From: Mediterraneibacter hominis
Lineage (GTDB): Bacteria; Bacillota; Clostridia; Lachnospirales; Lachnospiraceae
Length of the DNA: 64,000 nt
Direction of reading: 5' to 3'
Assembly: GCF_014287475.1 (NCBI RefSeq)
Contig: NZ_JACOPF010000001.1
Coordinates: 806,001 to 870,000 of the forward strand
Shown here: positions 55,029 through 63,312 of the stretch, one piece after another
Numbering within the stretch: the first letter of the stretch is position 1
Layout of the letters: every line of letters begins with the position of its first letter
The notes under the pieces: generated by a model
Told to the model about the DNA's origin: nothing
The model's database searches: none
What the model saw: the letters and a program-made list of their open reading frames with translations, nothing else
Translations under genes and position numbers: made by a program

Positions 55029-55583
55029 CTATGTTATTTTAAAATCATACAATGAACGTTCATAAACATTTAACTTTTCAATTATTAAATCTTTGGGTAA
55101 TAAATTCCTACAGAAGTAGGCTGAAGCAAATGGACTTCCCTTTGCAGGTGTACCCATATTTTTGCTATTATGATATGATATTCTTTTGTCAAAACTAAGT
55201 AGTTGTATACCTTGTTTAAAATATTTATACCTTGAAATACCTTGTAACGAATTTAGTGGCAGTAATATTGCAAAAGGTTTTTTAAAAAAATATAATCTCT
55301 TTAATATTTTATCTTTATTAGAAAATGGTGGATTACTTACAATAATATCCCATTTATCAGGTGCATAATTTAAAAAGTCTTTTCCTTCTAACAAAGAACT
55401 CCTAATCACACTATAGCCTTTTTCTTTTAATCGATTATAATAAGCACTCCATTCCTCATCAAACGGACACCATATTATTTTATCTTTTGGAATATATTTA
55501 ATAATGGCATCGACAGCATAATATGGCGTATAAAGCTCATTATCACTTCTATCAGAAGAAAGATATCCTATATTAAGTCCCAT
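55029..55583 (-). CDS. Methyltransferase-like protein with NPPF motif
   Basis: The 184-residue protein has DIIVSNPPFSNKDKIL, the NPPF active-site motif of N6-adenine or related methyltransferases, preceded by ELYTPYYAVDAIIKYIP and a Rossmann-like region IWCPFDEEWSAYY. The short SAM-binding part lacks the usual FxGxG, as in several phage members. It may modify DNA or another substrate. 170 bases without a gene separate it from the upstream end of the C5-methyltransferase. Confidence 0.7.
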   Translation of the reverse strand: MGLNIGYLSSDRSDNELYTPYYAVDAIIKYIPKDKIIWCPFDEEWSAYYNRLKEKGYSVIRSSLLEGKDFLNYAPDKWDIIVSNPPFSNKDKILKRLYFFKKPFAILLPLNSLQGISRYKYFKQGIQLLSFDKRISYHNSKNMGTPAKGSPFASAYFCRNLLPKDLIIEKLNVYERSLYDFKIT

Positions 55584-55644
55584 ACCAATTACTCCAATAT
55601 AAAGTTGTAATATTTAATTTCATATACGGTTTTATTTGCCTCCA

Positions 55645-55959
55645 TTACTCAATACTGTTGATATATTCTTTAAATATATCAAAATCTTCTTTTGTCATAC
55701 ATACTTCAGAATAGTAAAAATCTTTATTTCTAATAATAGCCCAAATCTTTTTTAATTTTTTCCAGATAATACTATGAACCTTTTCATCTTGGTCTCTATA
55801 CCAATTAGCTCCAATGCAAGTAACATATGCGTATGTATCTGTATCATCAGGAAGTCCTTCATAACAATCTTTTTCTATTCTAATATGTACACCATCATCA
55901 CATCCACAATCGCATGATACAATTAATTCTTTTCCATTATTCGATTTCAAAATTGACAT
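55645..55959 (-). CDS. Hypothetical protein
   Basis: A 104-residue protein with GKELIVSCDCGCDDGVHIRI, a Cys cluster that may bind metal, and a helical C-terminus. GGAAAG precedes the ATG. It resembles small phage proteins of unknown role. Confidence 0.55.
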   Translation of the reverse strand: MSILKSNNGKELIVSCDCGCDDGVHIRIEKDCYEGLPDDTDTYAYVTCIGANWYRDQDEKVHSIIWKKLKKIWAIIRNKDFYYSEVCMTKEDFDIFKEYINSIE

Positions 55960-56020
55960 TGTTTAATACTTTCCTTTCTGCTAATAGATTTTTTACTATT
56001 ATTTTATTTATAATTTAACA

Positions 56021-56350
56021 TTAACTTTTCATTGTATTTTCTTCAATGAATTTATATCTCATTACAATATATCTACATGTCTTGTTAATATTGTTTTTCA
56101 TATTAAGAACCTTGGTTTTCTTTTCAGCGTATTCATATTCCTTATAAAATCCGCCTCTGCTATTCATAATAATATCACCTGTTGCAAGATCCTTCACTGC
56201 ATATAGATATCTTACATTTTTGTCTGCATATGTGTTACTTTCACACACCTGTTTGCACAGTAATTGATTCTCGTTTTCGAGCAATGCAATTCTTTCAAGT
56301 AAATATTCTTCCACAGAACTATAGTGTTGTGTCTTAATAAGGTCTTCCAT
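56021..56350 (-). CDS. Hypothetical protein with N-terminal coiled coil
   Basis: The 109-residue protein has a heptad-like helix (VEEYLLERIALLENENQLLC) followed by a beta-rich domain RYLYAVKDLATGDIIMNSRG. GGAGAAG precedes the ATG. No family recognised. Confidence 0.55.
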   Translation of the reverse strand: MEDLIKTQHYSSVEEYLLERIALLENENQLLCKQVCESNTYADKNVRYLYAVKDLATGDIIMNSRGGFYKEYEYAEKKTKVLNMKNNINKTCRYIVMRYKFIEENTMKS

Positions 56351-56483
56351 ATTTTCTTCTCCATTTTTGTATCATATTTTCTCGTAACGCAAAACCACCA
56401 TGTAGTTTACAGTAATTACTAGATATCCTACATTCCAAAAGAGCCAGTTTCATTCTAGTAGAAATGTTTGTGTTTTCACCCAT
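56334..56483 (-). CDS. Small basic protein (49 aa)
   Basis: ATG at 56483 follows GGAG by 5 bases within the end of the phosphoesterase gene; the product (MGENTNISTRMKLALLECRI to KWRRKYGRPY) is basic and contains two Cys. It overlaps the next gene by 17 bases. No family recognised. Confidence 0.45.
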   Translation of the reverse strand: MGENTNISTRMKLALLECRISSNYCKLHGGFALRENMIQKWRRKYGRPY

Positions 56484-57126
56484 CATGTCTCCAATCATTT
56501 TGTACACTTTTAATAGATATCCCAGATTCTTCTATCTTAATCCATTCATCTAAAGTTAAAGGAATATAATTTGAATACATACAAAAACAATTAATCATAT
56601 TAATCGGTGCCGGGGACGGATTATCAGAACTTCTACTTATTCTCGGAAAACCTCTTACAAACTCCTTATAATGTTCTACGCCAACTACATCTGGAGTCTT
56701 GTGGATATGGCCATGAAGCATATATGTTTTTGGATTTCCATTTTTATCTCGTCGAAATTGTCCATTATAGCACATCACTGGGTAATGGCAGCATATAACC
56801 TTTCTTCCATTATCATTCAACTCCATATAATAGTCGATCCGTTCAAACCTATCTTTATTAAATTCTCTTTTTAGCACAGCTTTATCATGATTTCCAATAC
56901 ACAACCATAAGCGACCGTTCAACTTATCTATCAACCTATTCGTTTCTTCTACATTACCAATTGATAGATCTCCCAAAATAATGACTTCTTCTTTTTTCCT
57001 TACTCTTGAATTCCATTGTTGAAGCATGAATTCATTCATTTCTTCCATGCTTTTAAACCCTCGCTTATCCATTCTAGTATTCATGTTAGTATGAAAGAAA
57101 TGATTGTCTGCAATATAATATCTCAT
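56476..57126 (-). CDS. Metallophosphoesterase, YfcE/calcineurin-like
   Basis: Metal-binding motifs are visible in order: ADNHFFH, ILGDLSIGN, CIGNHDK, CCHYP and LHGHIHK. This two-metal phosphoesterase family cleaves phosphomonoesters or diesters, including cyclic nucleotides and modified ends. I start at the ATG giving MRYYIADNHFFH; an earlier ATG overlaps the upstream stop. It sits next to a second, different phosphoesterase. The substrate is unknown; DNA or RNA end processing or nucleotide-signal degradation are possible. Confidence 0.8.
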   Translation of the reverse strand: MRYYIADNHFFHTNMNTRMDKRGFKSMEEMNEFMLQQWNSRVRKKEEVIILGDLSIGNVEETNRLIDKLNGRLWLCIGNHDKAVLKREFNKDRFERIDYYMELNDNGRKVICCHYPVMCYNGQFRRDKNGNPKTYMLHGHIHKTPDVVGVEHYKEFVRGFPRISRSSDNPSPAPINMINCFCMYSNYIPLTLDEWIKIEESGISIKSVQNDWRHDG

Positions 57127-57137
57127 AAATAACAACC

Positions 57138-57884
57138 TCATAAGATTCTAATAATCTGTTCATATAAACAAATTGATTTTTCAGAATCAAAATTTTGATT
57201 TACATGCATATGTCCAAAGAACCATTTTCTATAATCAATAGCTTCTTTAATCTTTTGTAGATAGTCTGTTAATCTATCTGTCTGATATATTGTCGGATTA
57301 CTATCCATCATTCTTAAAAGTGATGTACATGGAGAATGTGTCACAATAAAATCAACTTTATTATTTGATTTCTCCAGATTATCCCATCCATTTTGCATTT
57401 CCTCTTCGCTTGGCAGTTCTCTTTCCCACCATGACACATGATTAATTCTAAACTGCTTACTATAGTCATATCGCCATTTTTTAATACGTGGATCGCCTAT
57501 TTCTAAAACGCCATCTCGAATATCATGGCTACTTGCACCACCAAAAGTGAAAAATGTTTTCCCGGATATGTCATAAATCTTACCTCTCATCAAATGGATT
57601 ACTGACGGTCTGAGAAAATGTACCTTCCCGTTATGCCATTCGGATACAGGGAGATTATCAAGTATGTCGTAATTTTCGTGATTTCCGTCCACAAATAATG
57701 TAGTAAATAGTTTATCTTCTAGCCAATCCAGATTATATTTCTCTCTCTTAGAATCATCCCAGATACCGAAGTCACCGCAGATAATCACGTAATCGTCTTT
57801 TGTCATTTCATCTTGTTCTGGGAATGCTCTCTTATTTAGCCTCCCCATCCAGTCTCCATGTGTGTCACCCGTTATATAAACCAT
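57138..57884 (-). CDS. Metallophosphoesterase (calcineurin-like)
   Basis: Motifs ITGDTHGDW, ICGDFGIWDD, VDGNHENYD, VTHSPC and GHMHVN are complete for the two-metal site. The 248-residue protein is larger than its neighbour and not closely similar outside the motifs. Such enzymes are common in Firmicutes phages; the substrate is unknown. The stop overlaps the first possible start of the second enzyme (TTATGA), so they are co-expressed. Confidence 0.82.
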   Translation of the reverse strand: MVYITGDTHGDWMGRLNKRAFPEQDEMTKDDYVIICGDFGIWDDSKREKYNLDWLEDKLFTTLFVDGNHENYDILDNLPVSEWHNGKVHFLRPSVIHLMRGKIYDISGKTFFTFGGASSHDIRDGVLEIGDPRIKKWRYDYSKQFRINHVSWWERELPSEEEMQNGWDNLEKSNNKVDFIVTHSPCTSLLRMMDSNPTIYQTDRLTDYLQKIKEAIDYRKWFFGHMHVNQNFDSEKSICLYEQIIRIL

Positions 57885-57892
57885 GTCTTTAT

Positions 57893-58015
57893 CTAAGCCT
57901 CTCTGTCCTCTTTAATTTTCTTCGTTGCAAGAATATATTCTCTGTATTCATCATAGCCTTTAAACTTAATATATTTACATTCATTTACATCAAAACAATT
58001 TTCACCCACATACAT
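57893..58015 (-). CDS. Small hypothetical protein (40 aa)
   Basis: I use the ATG at 58015, giving MYVGENCFDVNECKYIKFKG and a charged helical end. A longer frame to 58102 would run into the upstream gene. The ribosome site is weak. No family recognised. Confidence 0.4.
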   Translation of the reverse strand: MYVGENCFDVNECKYIKFKGYDEYREYILATKKIKEDREA

Positions 58016-58025
58016 GCAAATTACT

Positions 58026-58496
58026 TTAAAGTGTATCACTACAAAATATTTCTTTATCCTTCGCAAAGATAATCGGATGCCCATAATATCCATTATGGGC
58101 ATTATATACGGCTATCTGAAGAATCCCTTTTGTAGTCACAAAATCAACAAATTGTATGCCACCACAATCATCATAGTAGCCGCTTTTATTAACAACTTCT
58201 TTATTTAGTTCCTTATCAGTTAAATTTACCTCTAACAGATCCGCGCCAACAAAATCTTGCTCATTATCATTAGAATAGAAATATCCCCAATGTTCACAAC
58301 AATTCTGTCCATTCGAAATAAGGATATTGAATTCATGCTTATCAGTGGTAATTCTATATCCATCGTATTCTTCGTATGTACATAAGGCACTAGGCATTTC
58401 CATGATACCTAATCGTCCACCAGAACCATTTAATGTCCCGGTATTAGTAAGACAAACATTTGTGACTTCTTCAATTTTTAATATTTTACCTAACAT
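58026..58496 (-). CDS. Hypothetical protein (DUF7448-like)
   Basis: The 156-residue protein has YDGYRITTDKHEFNILISNG, then QNCCEHWGYFYSNDN and FVGADLLEVNLTD, a pattern I associate with small phage and bacterial proteins of the DUF7448 type. Function unknown. AAAAGGAG precedes the ATG. Confidence 0.6.
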   Translation of the reverse strand: MLGKILKIEEVTNVCLTNTGTLNGSGGRLGIMEMPSALCTYEEYDGYRITTDKHEFNILISNGQNCCEHWGYFYSNDNEQDFVGADLLEVNLTDKELNKEVVNKSGYYDDCGGIQFVDFVTTKGILQIAVYNAHNGYYGHPIIFAKDKEIFCSDTL

Positions 58497-58619
58497 ATTT
58501 ACTCCTTTTCAAATGAAATCAACTCCATAGATATTTAAATCTATACGAACAGTCCTAACTCACACCATTTCTTGATTACTTTTGAATTTCAGATTTTATA
58601 ACTGGTATCTCCAAGACAA

Positions 58620-59813
58620 TCAATACTTCATTTTTTCTCTCTCCCGTACTTTCTCACGTGTTTCCCCATAACTAAAATACGTCTTATCAAAATCATAATT
58701 CATACCCCATACATCATCATTCAAGTATTCATTCATGTGTGTTATAGCAAGTGAACAGTTTGTATAAGGATATGGCTGTTCTGCTATTAATTGAAAATCT
58801 TCTAATACTCTTTGTATTAATCTTTCAATATCAATGAATCCATATCTCAATGTTCCTTGATGTGGATTTGGGACATTTGTATAATCAACCATATCTCTAT
58901 TAATATCTGCTTTTTCACACTCATCCTCCAGACGTCCAACTCCATGACGTGTTATATATGTTCTTGTGACATAGCATGTTTCTATATTAATCTTCTCTTT
59001 TGGAAAAGTATTTCCAATAATTTCTAACGGATTTTTGACACCTGTGTTACTTGGCGTAAGATGGGGATAATATGTTCCATTATTCTGGTCAAGAAGCAAT
59101 CCCTGTCCATTTTCAAAGATAATATTGGCATAATGGCATAATATTTCATCTCCGCACTTATTTATACAGTCCTTCATGAAATAAATATCATCTATATATC
59201 TGTCAATTAATCCTATACTATAAACAATTTCATCCCATTCCGATTTGTTGATATCTATATTTTCTTCTTTTAGCTTTTCTAAAAAGTATTCATCTCTAAT
59301 TCTATATAATAGATTTCGTATATCATCGCTACCTAATACGAATAACTGTGATAGACAAAGATTATATTTTGGATAATGACATCGTTTTAAAGTTTCATAA
59401 ATCCCAACACCACAACTACCGTGTCTATCTTCAGACCGCTTCTCTTCAATCATTTGATTTAAAATCATATCAAATGGTGTGGAAATCTTACATAAAGGAT
59501 GCACATATACTTTTGGAATGAATCCGATTTCATTAAGCTCTTTCCACTCTTGGCAAAATATCATAGGATTTAAAATAAAATATTTAGAAAGATATGTATG
59601 AGCATTATTAAATATTCCAGAGCCAAAATGATGGAAAACATGCCTTATATTATCAGGAGTTGTTACTGTATGACCTCTTTGCGCTTCTCCATTGCTACAC
59701 ACAACAATGCAATTTTCATTTTGCATAGCTGCCTGGTTAGAAAAATAATCTGTCATAAATCCCTTTCCCTCGTCGCCAAAATTAGCACCAATAACAATTT
59801 TTATATTCGTCAT
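58620..59813 (-). CDS. purA: Adenylosuccinate synthetase (PurA-like), phage-encoded
   Basis: The 397-residue protein has the GTP-binding loop GANFGDEGKG with the catalytic Asp at 14 and Lys at 17, EAQRGHTV with His48, NGQGLLLDQNNGTYYPHLTPS, then a TYITRHGVG loop. PurA joins IMP and Asp to adenylosuccinate. In the PurZ enzymes of Z-DNA phages the Asp is replaced by Ser or Thr; here it is kept. Some conserved positions differ from cellular PurA (QRGHT for NAGHT). AGAAGGGGTG precedes the ATG. It may raise dATP supply or, less likely, serve base modification. Confidence 0.87.
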   Translation of the reverse strand: MTNIKIVIGANFGDEGKGFMTDYFSNQAAMQNENCIVVCSNGEAQRGHTVTTPDNIRHVFHHFGSGIFNNAHTYLSKYFILNPMIFCQEWKELNEIGFIPKVYVHPLCKISTPFDMILNQMIEEKRSEDRHGSCGVGIYETLKRCHYPKYNLCLSQLFVLGSDDIRNLLYRIRDEYFLEKLKEENIDINKSEWDEIVYSIGLIDRYIDDIYFMKDCINKCGDEILCHYANIIFENGQGLLLDQNNGTYYPHLTPSNTGVKNPLEIIGNTFPKEKINIETCYVTRTYITRHGVGRLEDECEKADINRDMVDYTNVPNPHQGTLRYGFIDIERLIQRVLEDFQLIAEQPYPYTNCSLAITHMNEYLNDDVWGMNYDFDKTYFSYGETREKVREREKMKY

Positions 59814-59832
59814 ACAACAACACCCCTTCTAT

Positions 59833-60711
59833 TTACCATGCGATACAATTTTCTTCCTTAATATCTAAAACAGTATTTGAATCGGATGTATCAGAAGCAG
59901 AGATAATAATATCAATAATCTCATCAGCTATATTATTTAGATTAACTCTACGAAAATGCTTATCATCCAAATACTCCTTGAATGACGCTTCGATTCCCTC
60001 ACTGTCCCAACCAGACCGATGATTAACATCCAAATGATAGATATCAAATTTTTGAATCGTCTCTTCATATAGATCTTTTGTTTCAACATCTGATTGTAGT
60101 TTATCACCTGTTGAGGCTTCAAGTCCTGAACGGGTTCCTCTTATCGGAAGGTATGGATTCAATCTCTCATCCCCCATAGTGATAATAATTCCACGTTTTC
60201 CTCTGTTCCAGCAATCAAGTTTTGTATGTCTTGCTCCAAAATACCACGCAGCAGTGTATGATTCGTAATTATTACCACCACCACCAAATTCAAAATATAA
60301 CTTGTCTAACTGTTCAGCAATGCGAATATCTGATTCAAATTGCGACGCCTGTATTGGTGAAGCGTCATAAGCCAAATCACCAATTCCCATAATCATAAAT
60401 TCAACATCTGTTACTTTCTTGTATAATTCTGTCATTATAGTATTTAATTTTTTTGCAACTTCTACCGCTGTCTGTCCCATACTGCCCGTAACATCCAGTG
60501 CCAAAATCACAGGGAGAGTATTAGGATGCTCGTCTGAATCACAGCACTCCCTAATCACATTGCATGGATCTAAAGCAACGTCTAAATGTCTTGATTTAAA
60601 CATTTCTTGATTAGAATAAGATCCGGTTATTTCTCCAAGCGAATCAACTGACATTCCCTTCGTTACCGAATATGTAGCATATGCTTCCCTTGTCCATGTT
60701 CCACTTCCCAT
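59833..60711 (-). CDS. VWA-domain protein
   Basis: The MIDAS motif LALDVTGSMGQ (Asp73, Thr75, Ser77) begins a von Willebrand factor A domain of about 200 residues, with IITMGDERLNPY as the later acidic loop. It binds a divalent metal and usually a protein partner. The upstream gene for an acid-tailed protein ends 3 bases before its start, so they probably work together. VWA proteins recur in large phages, sometimes with AAA ATPases, but none is adjacent here. Confidence 0.82.
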   Translation of the reverse strand: MGSGTWTREAYATYSVTKGMSVDSLGEITGSYSNQEMFKSRHLDVALDPCNVIRECCDSDEHPNTLPVILALDVTGSMGQTAVEVAKKLNTIMTELYKKVTDVEFMIMGIGDLAYDASPIQASQFESDIRIAEQLDKLYFEFGGGGNNYESYTAAWYFGARHTKLDCWNRGKRGIIITMGDERLNPYLPIRGTRSGLEASTGDKLQSDVETKDLYEETIQKFDIYHLDVNHRSGWDSEGIEASFKEYLDDKHFRRVNLNNIADEIIDIIISASDTSDSNTVLDIKEENCIAW

Positions 60712-60714
60712 AAA

Positions 60715-61311
60715 TTATTTATCCTCACTTTCTCCGATTAATTCTTCATCATCGTCATCATCGTCCATATCGAAAATACCATCAAAAAGTCCACCCATGT
60801 TACCACCCATCATCATAAATGGTAACACTGTATTTAAGCTTCCCGATGTATTAGAACCAGTATTGTCTTTCATCATTTCAGAAAGCATCATATACTGCAT
60901 AATTTTATTCGTGCCTTTTTTACCTTTAACAATGTCGTTTCCAAACATTGATACAATCTTTCCATAAAAATATGTATTACCCATAAATACATGACGTTCT
61001 GGAAGAATTGTTTCAACCGTCGAATCTTCATAATTGATCACTGTCAATTTATTTTTTTCAGACTCAATCACACATTTCGGTTTGCCACTAACGAGAATAA
61101 TGTCTCCTGGTTCTGCTTTGTTCGTAGGAATTACAAAGAAAAACTCTTCTCCAATATCAAAAGCAAAATTGTCACAGTTAGTGAGTCTTCCCGTTTTCAT
61201 GTTATAACTTTTGTATCCACCACTTGTCTTTACCGCAATACCTCCATTCATAGATATTTTGCACATTCCCGGCTGTACTTTTCCGAACATTTTGTTAAGC
61301 ATTGTATTCAT
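60715..61311 (-). CDS. Hypothetical protein with acidic tail, partner of the VWA gene
   Basis: The 198-residue protein is beta-rich at first (GDIILVSGKPKCVIESEKNK), then has a Met/Gly-rich stretch LPFMMMGGNMGGLFDG and ends in a run of Asp/Glu. The Met-rich part and acidic end suggest a flexible interaction tail. It is encoded 3 bases upstream of the VWA gene. No family recognised. Confidence 0.6.
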   Translation of the reverse strand: MNTMLNKMFGKVQPGMCKISMNGGIAVKTSGGYKSYNMKTGRLTNCDNFAFDIGEEFFFVIPTNKAEPGDIILVSGKPKCVIESEKNKLTVINYEDSTVETILPERHVFMGNTYFYGKIVSMFGNDIVKGKKGTNKIMQYMMLSEMMKDNTGSNTSGSLNTVLPFMMMGGNMGGLFDGIFDMDDDDDDEELIGESEDK

Positions 61312-61366
61312 GTTTTCTCTCCTTTTTATTTCTTATATTTATATATTCTCCGATGAAAGTAAAGTT

Positions 61367-61537
61367 TCATTGCGCTTTATACTTCTTCGAAACTCCACAT
61401 TTTTTACAGCGATATACTTTTGTATAATTGTTAGGATACCTTTTGTCTTTCGATGAATCCCACACAGTGTTCTCAAATATTAGTTCCCACTTATGTTTAC
61501 AAAAGCAACTCCGTATGTAGCTAATTAGCCATCTCAT
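61367..61537 (-). CDS. Small zinc-type protein (56 aa)
   Basis: ATG at 61537; MRWLISYIRSCFCKHKWELI begins it and VYRCKKCGVSKKY ends it, giving a C-x-H plus CxxC pair that could bind zinc. Similar short proteins are common in Firmicutes phages. Function unknown. Confidence 0.5.
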   Translation of the reverse strand: MRWLISYIRSCFCKHKWELIFENTVWDSSKDKRYPNNYTKVYRCKKCGVSKKYKAQ

Positions 61538-61553
61538 AAGTCCTGTTCCTTCC

Positions 61554-61742
61554 TTATTTATATTTTACAAACTTCGCCACATCATTAAGGTGGCATCTAA
61601 AGGCAAGTGTACCGTCTTCATCATATAAAGTTAGATAATTTGCTGTATCTTCGATTTCAACATTCTTAAAATAAAATTCTGGCGAATCTAATTCTTTACA
61701 AAATGATTTATGCAATGCCACATATATGTTCCACTTATTCAT
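61554..61742 (-). CDS. Hypothetical protein
   Basis: A 62-residue protein (MNKWNIYVALHKSFCKELDS) of beta-rich type. Its ATG overlaps the TGA of the upstream small gene (ATATGA), indicating coupling. No family recognised. Confidence 0.5.
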   Translation of the reverse strand: MNKWNIYVALHKSFCKELDSPEFYFKNVEIEDTANYLTLYDEDGTLAFRCHLNDVAKFVKYK

Positions 61743-61867
61743 ATTTTATTGCCCTCCACCTTAACACCTTTCCGTTTCAGCCACTTCTCCGCGTTTTCCC
61801 GTTGCATTTGCTCTCCCTGCGCACGGATTAGCTTTATCGCCGCGGGCTTATTCTTTCGCTTCTTCAT
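61739..61867 (-). CDS. Small basic protein (42 aa)
   Basis: ATG at 61867 gives MKKRKNKPAAIKLIRAQGEQ and a charged helical tail; strongly basic. The region is locally GC-richer than its surroundings. It ends in an ATGA overlap with the next gene. No family recognised. Confidence 0.5.
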   Translation of the reverse strand: MKKRKNKPAAIKLIRAQGEQMQRENAEKWLKRKGVKVEGNKI

Positions 61868-61882
61868 TAGTATATTTCCTGT

Positions 61883-62059
61883 TTATTTGTATAATCCAAT
61901 CGCTATAAAATAAAGCATTATAATAATTGCAATCGCCGGATATAAAATATGTGTTATCTTATATACCTTATTTGCTTTTTTTGTGAACGCTGTATCAATT
62001 CCCTCTATAAAAAATAAAAAATTAACACATAGAACAATTATTGCTAATGTTTCATTCAT
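61883..62059 (-). CDS. Small membrane protein (58 aa)
   Basis: From the ATG at 62059 the product has segments LAIIVLCVNFLFFI and YPAIAIIIMLYFIAIGLY. It overlaps the Lar-like gene end by 8 bases. No family recognised. Confidence 0.5.
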   Translation of the reverse strand: MNETLAIIVLCVNFLFFIEGIDTAFTKKANKVYKITHILYPAIAIIIMLYFIAIGLYK

Positions 62060-62309
62060 CTGTGTATCTCCTGTTCCATGCTTTTGCCGCTTCTTCTTCC
62101 GTCAGATAGTATCCCGATGAAGCACCACATCCACCTCTTTGAACGCTACAAACAACGCTTTTATATATGCAATGCCCCGGATGTTCATATTTGTTACAAA
62201 GGCATAAATCTGTATCAAAATTTCCACACTCTTCTAAACTATGTACGTCTGTAAATTCCAAATTTTTATTTTTACAATGCGGACACGGTTTTAATTTAAT
62301 CTCGCTCAT
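62052..62309 (-). CDS. Lar-like small zinc protein
   Basis: The 85-residue protein begins LKPCPHCKNKNLEF and ends EEAAKAWNRRY, the start and end pattern of the Lar (restriction alleviation) family found in phages. Additional Cys in the middle enlarge the zinc part. Some members of the family counter type I restriction, so with the methyltransferases it could form part of an anti-restriction set; this is inference. Confidence 0.65.
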   Translation of the reverse strand: MSEIKLKPCPHCKNKNLEFTDVHSLEECGNFDTDLCLCNKYEHPGHCIYKSVVCSVQRGGCGASSGYYLTEEEAAKAWNRRYTDE

Positions 62310-62481
62310 TCTGCACCTCCTGCACTATCTCTTTGACACAATTCGAACAATAGCACCCCTCATATCCTTCTACCTTATATAAAAAGCGCATCCAGTTCCT
62401 ATTCCATATACCGTTGTCTGTACACCTCTTGCAACTTCCTTGTCCCTCTCCTTTGCATTGTGTGATTTTAAGATTGCTCAT
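62296..62481 (-). CDS. Small Cys-rich protein
   Basis: A 61-residue protein with CKGEGQGSCKRCTDNGIWNR and GCYCSNCVKEI, two Cys groups likely to bind zinc. It overlaps the Lar-like gene by 14 bases. Function unknown. Confidence 0.5.
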   Translation of the reverse strand: MSNLKITQCKGEGQGSCKRCTDNGIWNRNWMRFLYKVEGYEGCYCSNCVKEIVQEVQNERD

Positions 62482-62530
62482 TTCCTGCTTATCTCCTTTA
62501 TCACATTCATTCTCATTATCGACTCTAACA

Positions 62531-62647
62531 CTACTTTGCTACTATATACCTGTTTGCACCCACAATTTTTACATGATCGCTTTTCCCATCTTTATGCGTC
62601 TGGAAAGAGTATCTAAATCCGCAATTCGGGCAAATGTATTTCCGCAT
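62531..62647 (-). CDS. Small zinc-finger-like protein (38 aa)
   Basis: ATG at 62647 lies just after the stop of the YopX-like gene. The product, starting MRKYICPNCGFRYSFQTHKD, has CxxC and two later His that could complete one zinc site. No family recognised. Confidence 0.45.
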   Translation of the reverse strand: MRKYICPNCGFRYSFQTHKDGKSDHVKIVGANRYIVAK

Positions 62648-62648
62648 G

Positions 62649-63140
62649 TTACTCTGCACCTCCTGATAATTCTGTATTGTCGAAAATGTTGCCGACACAT
62701 TCCAATCCATACAAATTTATGTTATCCTCACAAAGCAATTCATCCTCACATCTGATTTTCTTTCTTGTCTTTTTAGCATATCTGAGCGGGACAAAAACAA
62801 ATGCACCGTCCACAAACACAACTTTCCATAATTTCCAATCCCTCTCATCCTCAGAGGCTTTACTCATTACAATGCCATTCTCCCAAATCCGCTTACCGTT
62901 CTTGTCAGTCAGCCCCGTGTACTGGCAGAGGGTTTCGGGGTCAATTTCATATCTTGACATTCCACCATCAGACATCCAAGTAATAATACAATCAACTTCT
63001 TTTTCTTCTATTATGCACAATGGTCTCCTTATTTGTTGCCATTTGCAATAATATCCCTCTACCCACCATTCCTCTTTCGGCAACTCCCGCCAATTCTTAC
63101 GCTTTGTTTTGAATAAGATTTCTCTGCTCAAATTCTTCAT
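62649..63140 (-). CDS. YopX-like phage protein
   Basis: The segment IDPETLCQYTGLTDKNGKRI followed by WENGIVM is the typical core of YopX proteins (TxxQYTGLxDKNGxxIxEGDIV), found in many Gram-positive phages. I start at the ATG at 63140, 7 bases after GAGGAG. The role of YopX proteins is not known. It overlaps the upstream Cys-rich gene. Confidence 0.75.
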   Translation of the reverse strand: MKNLSREILFKTKRKNWRELPKEEWWVEGYYCKWQQIRRPLCIIEEKEVDCIITWMSDGGMSRYEIDPETLCQYTGLTDKNGKRIWENGIVMSKASEDERDWKLWKVVFVDGAFVFVPLRYAKKTRKKIRCEDELLCEDNINLYGLECVGNIFDNTELSGGAE

Positions 63141-63312
63141 CTCCTTGCTCCTCGTCAAACATACTTTTTACTCTGTCCATAGTTTTATAACACTCTTGCG
63201 TACCCTCAAAATTCGCAAAGCTATGCAGAATAGGCAATTCTATATGTTTTTTATTTCTTTCACACATAAGATACTCACAATTTCTACAGCAATATGTTTT
63301 ATCTTCACTCAA
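63097..63312 (-). CDS. Small Cys-rich protein
   Basis: The 71-residue protein begins MSEDKTYCCRNCEYLMCERN, a Cys cluster typical of small phage zinc proteins, followed by an acidic helical tail. It overlaps both neighbours by a few bases. Function unknown. Confidence 0.5.
   Translation of the reverse strand: MSEDKTYCCRNCEYLMCERNKKHIELPILHSFANFEGTQECYKTMDRVKSMFDEEQGDEEFEQRNLIQNKA

Noticed and set aside
58620..59813. Calling the PurA homologue PurZ and the element a Z-DNA phage
   Set aside because: The catalytic Asp in GDEGKG is present, whereas PurZ has Ser or Thr there. No DatZ, MazZ or DpoZ gene is visible. Kept only as an open question.
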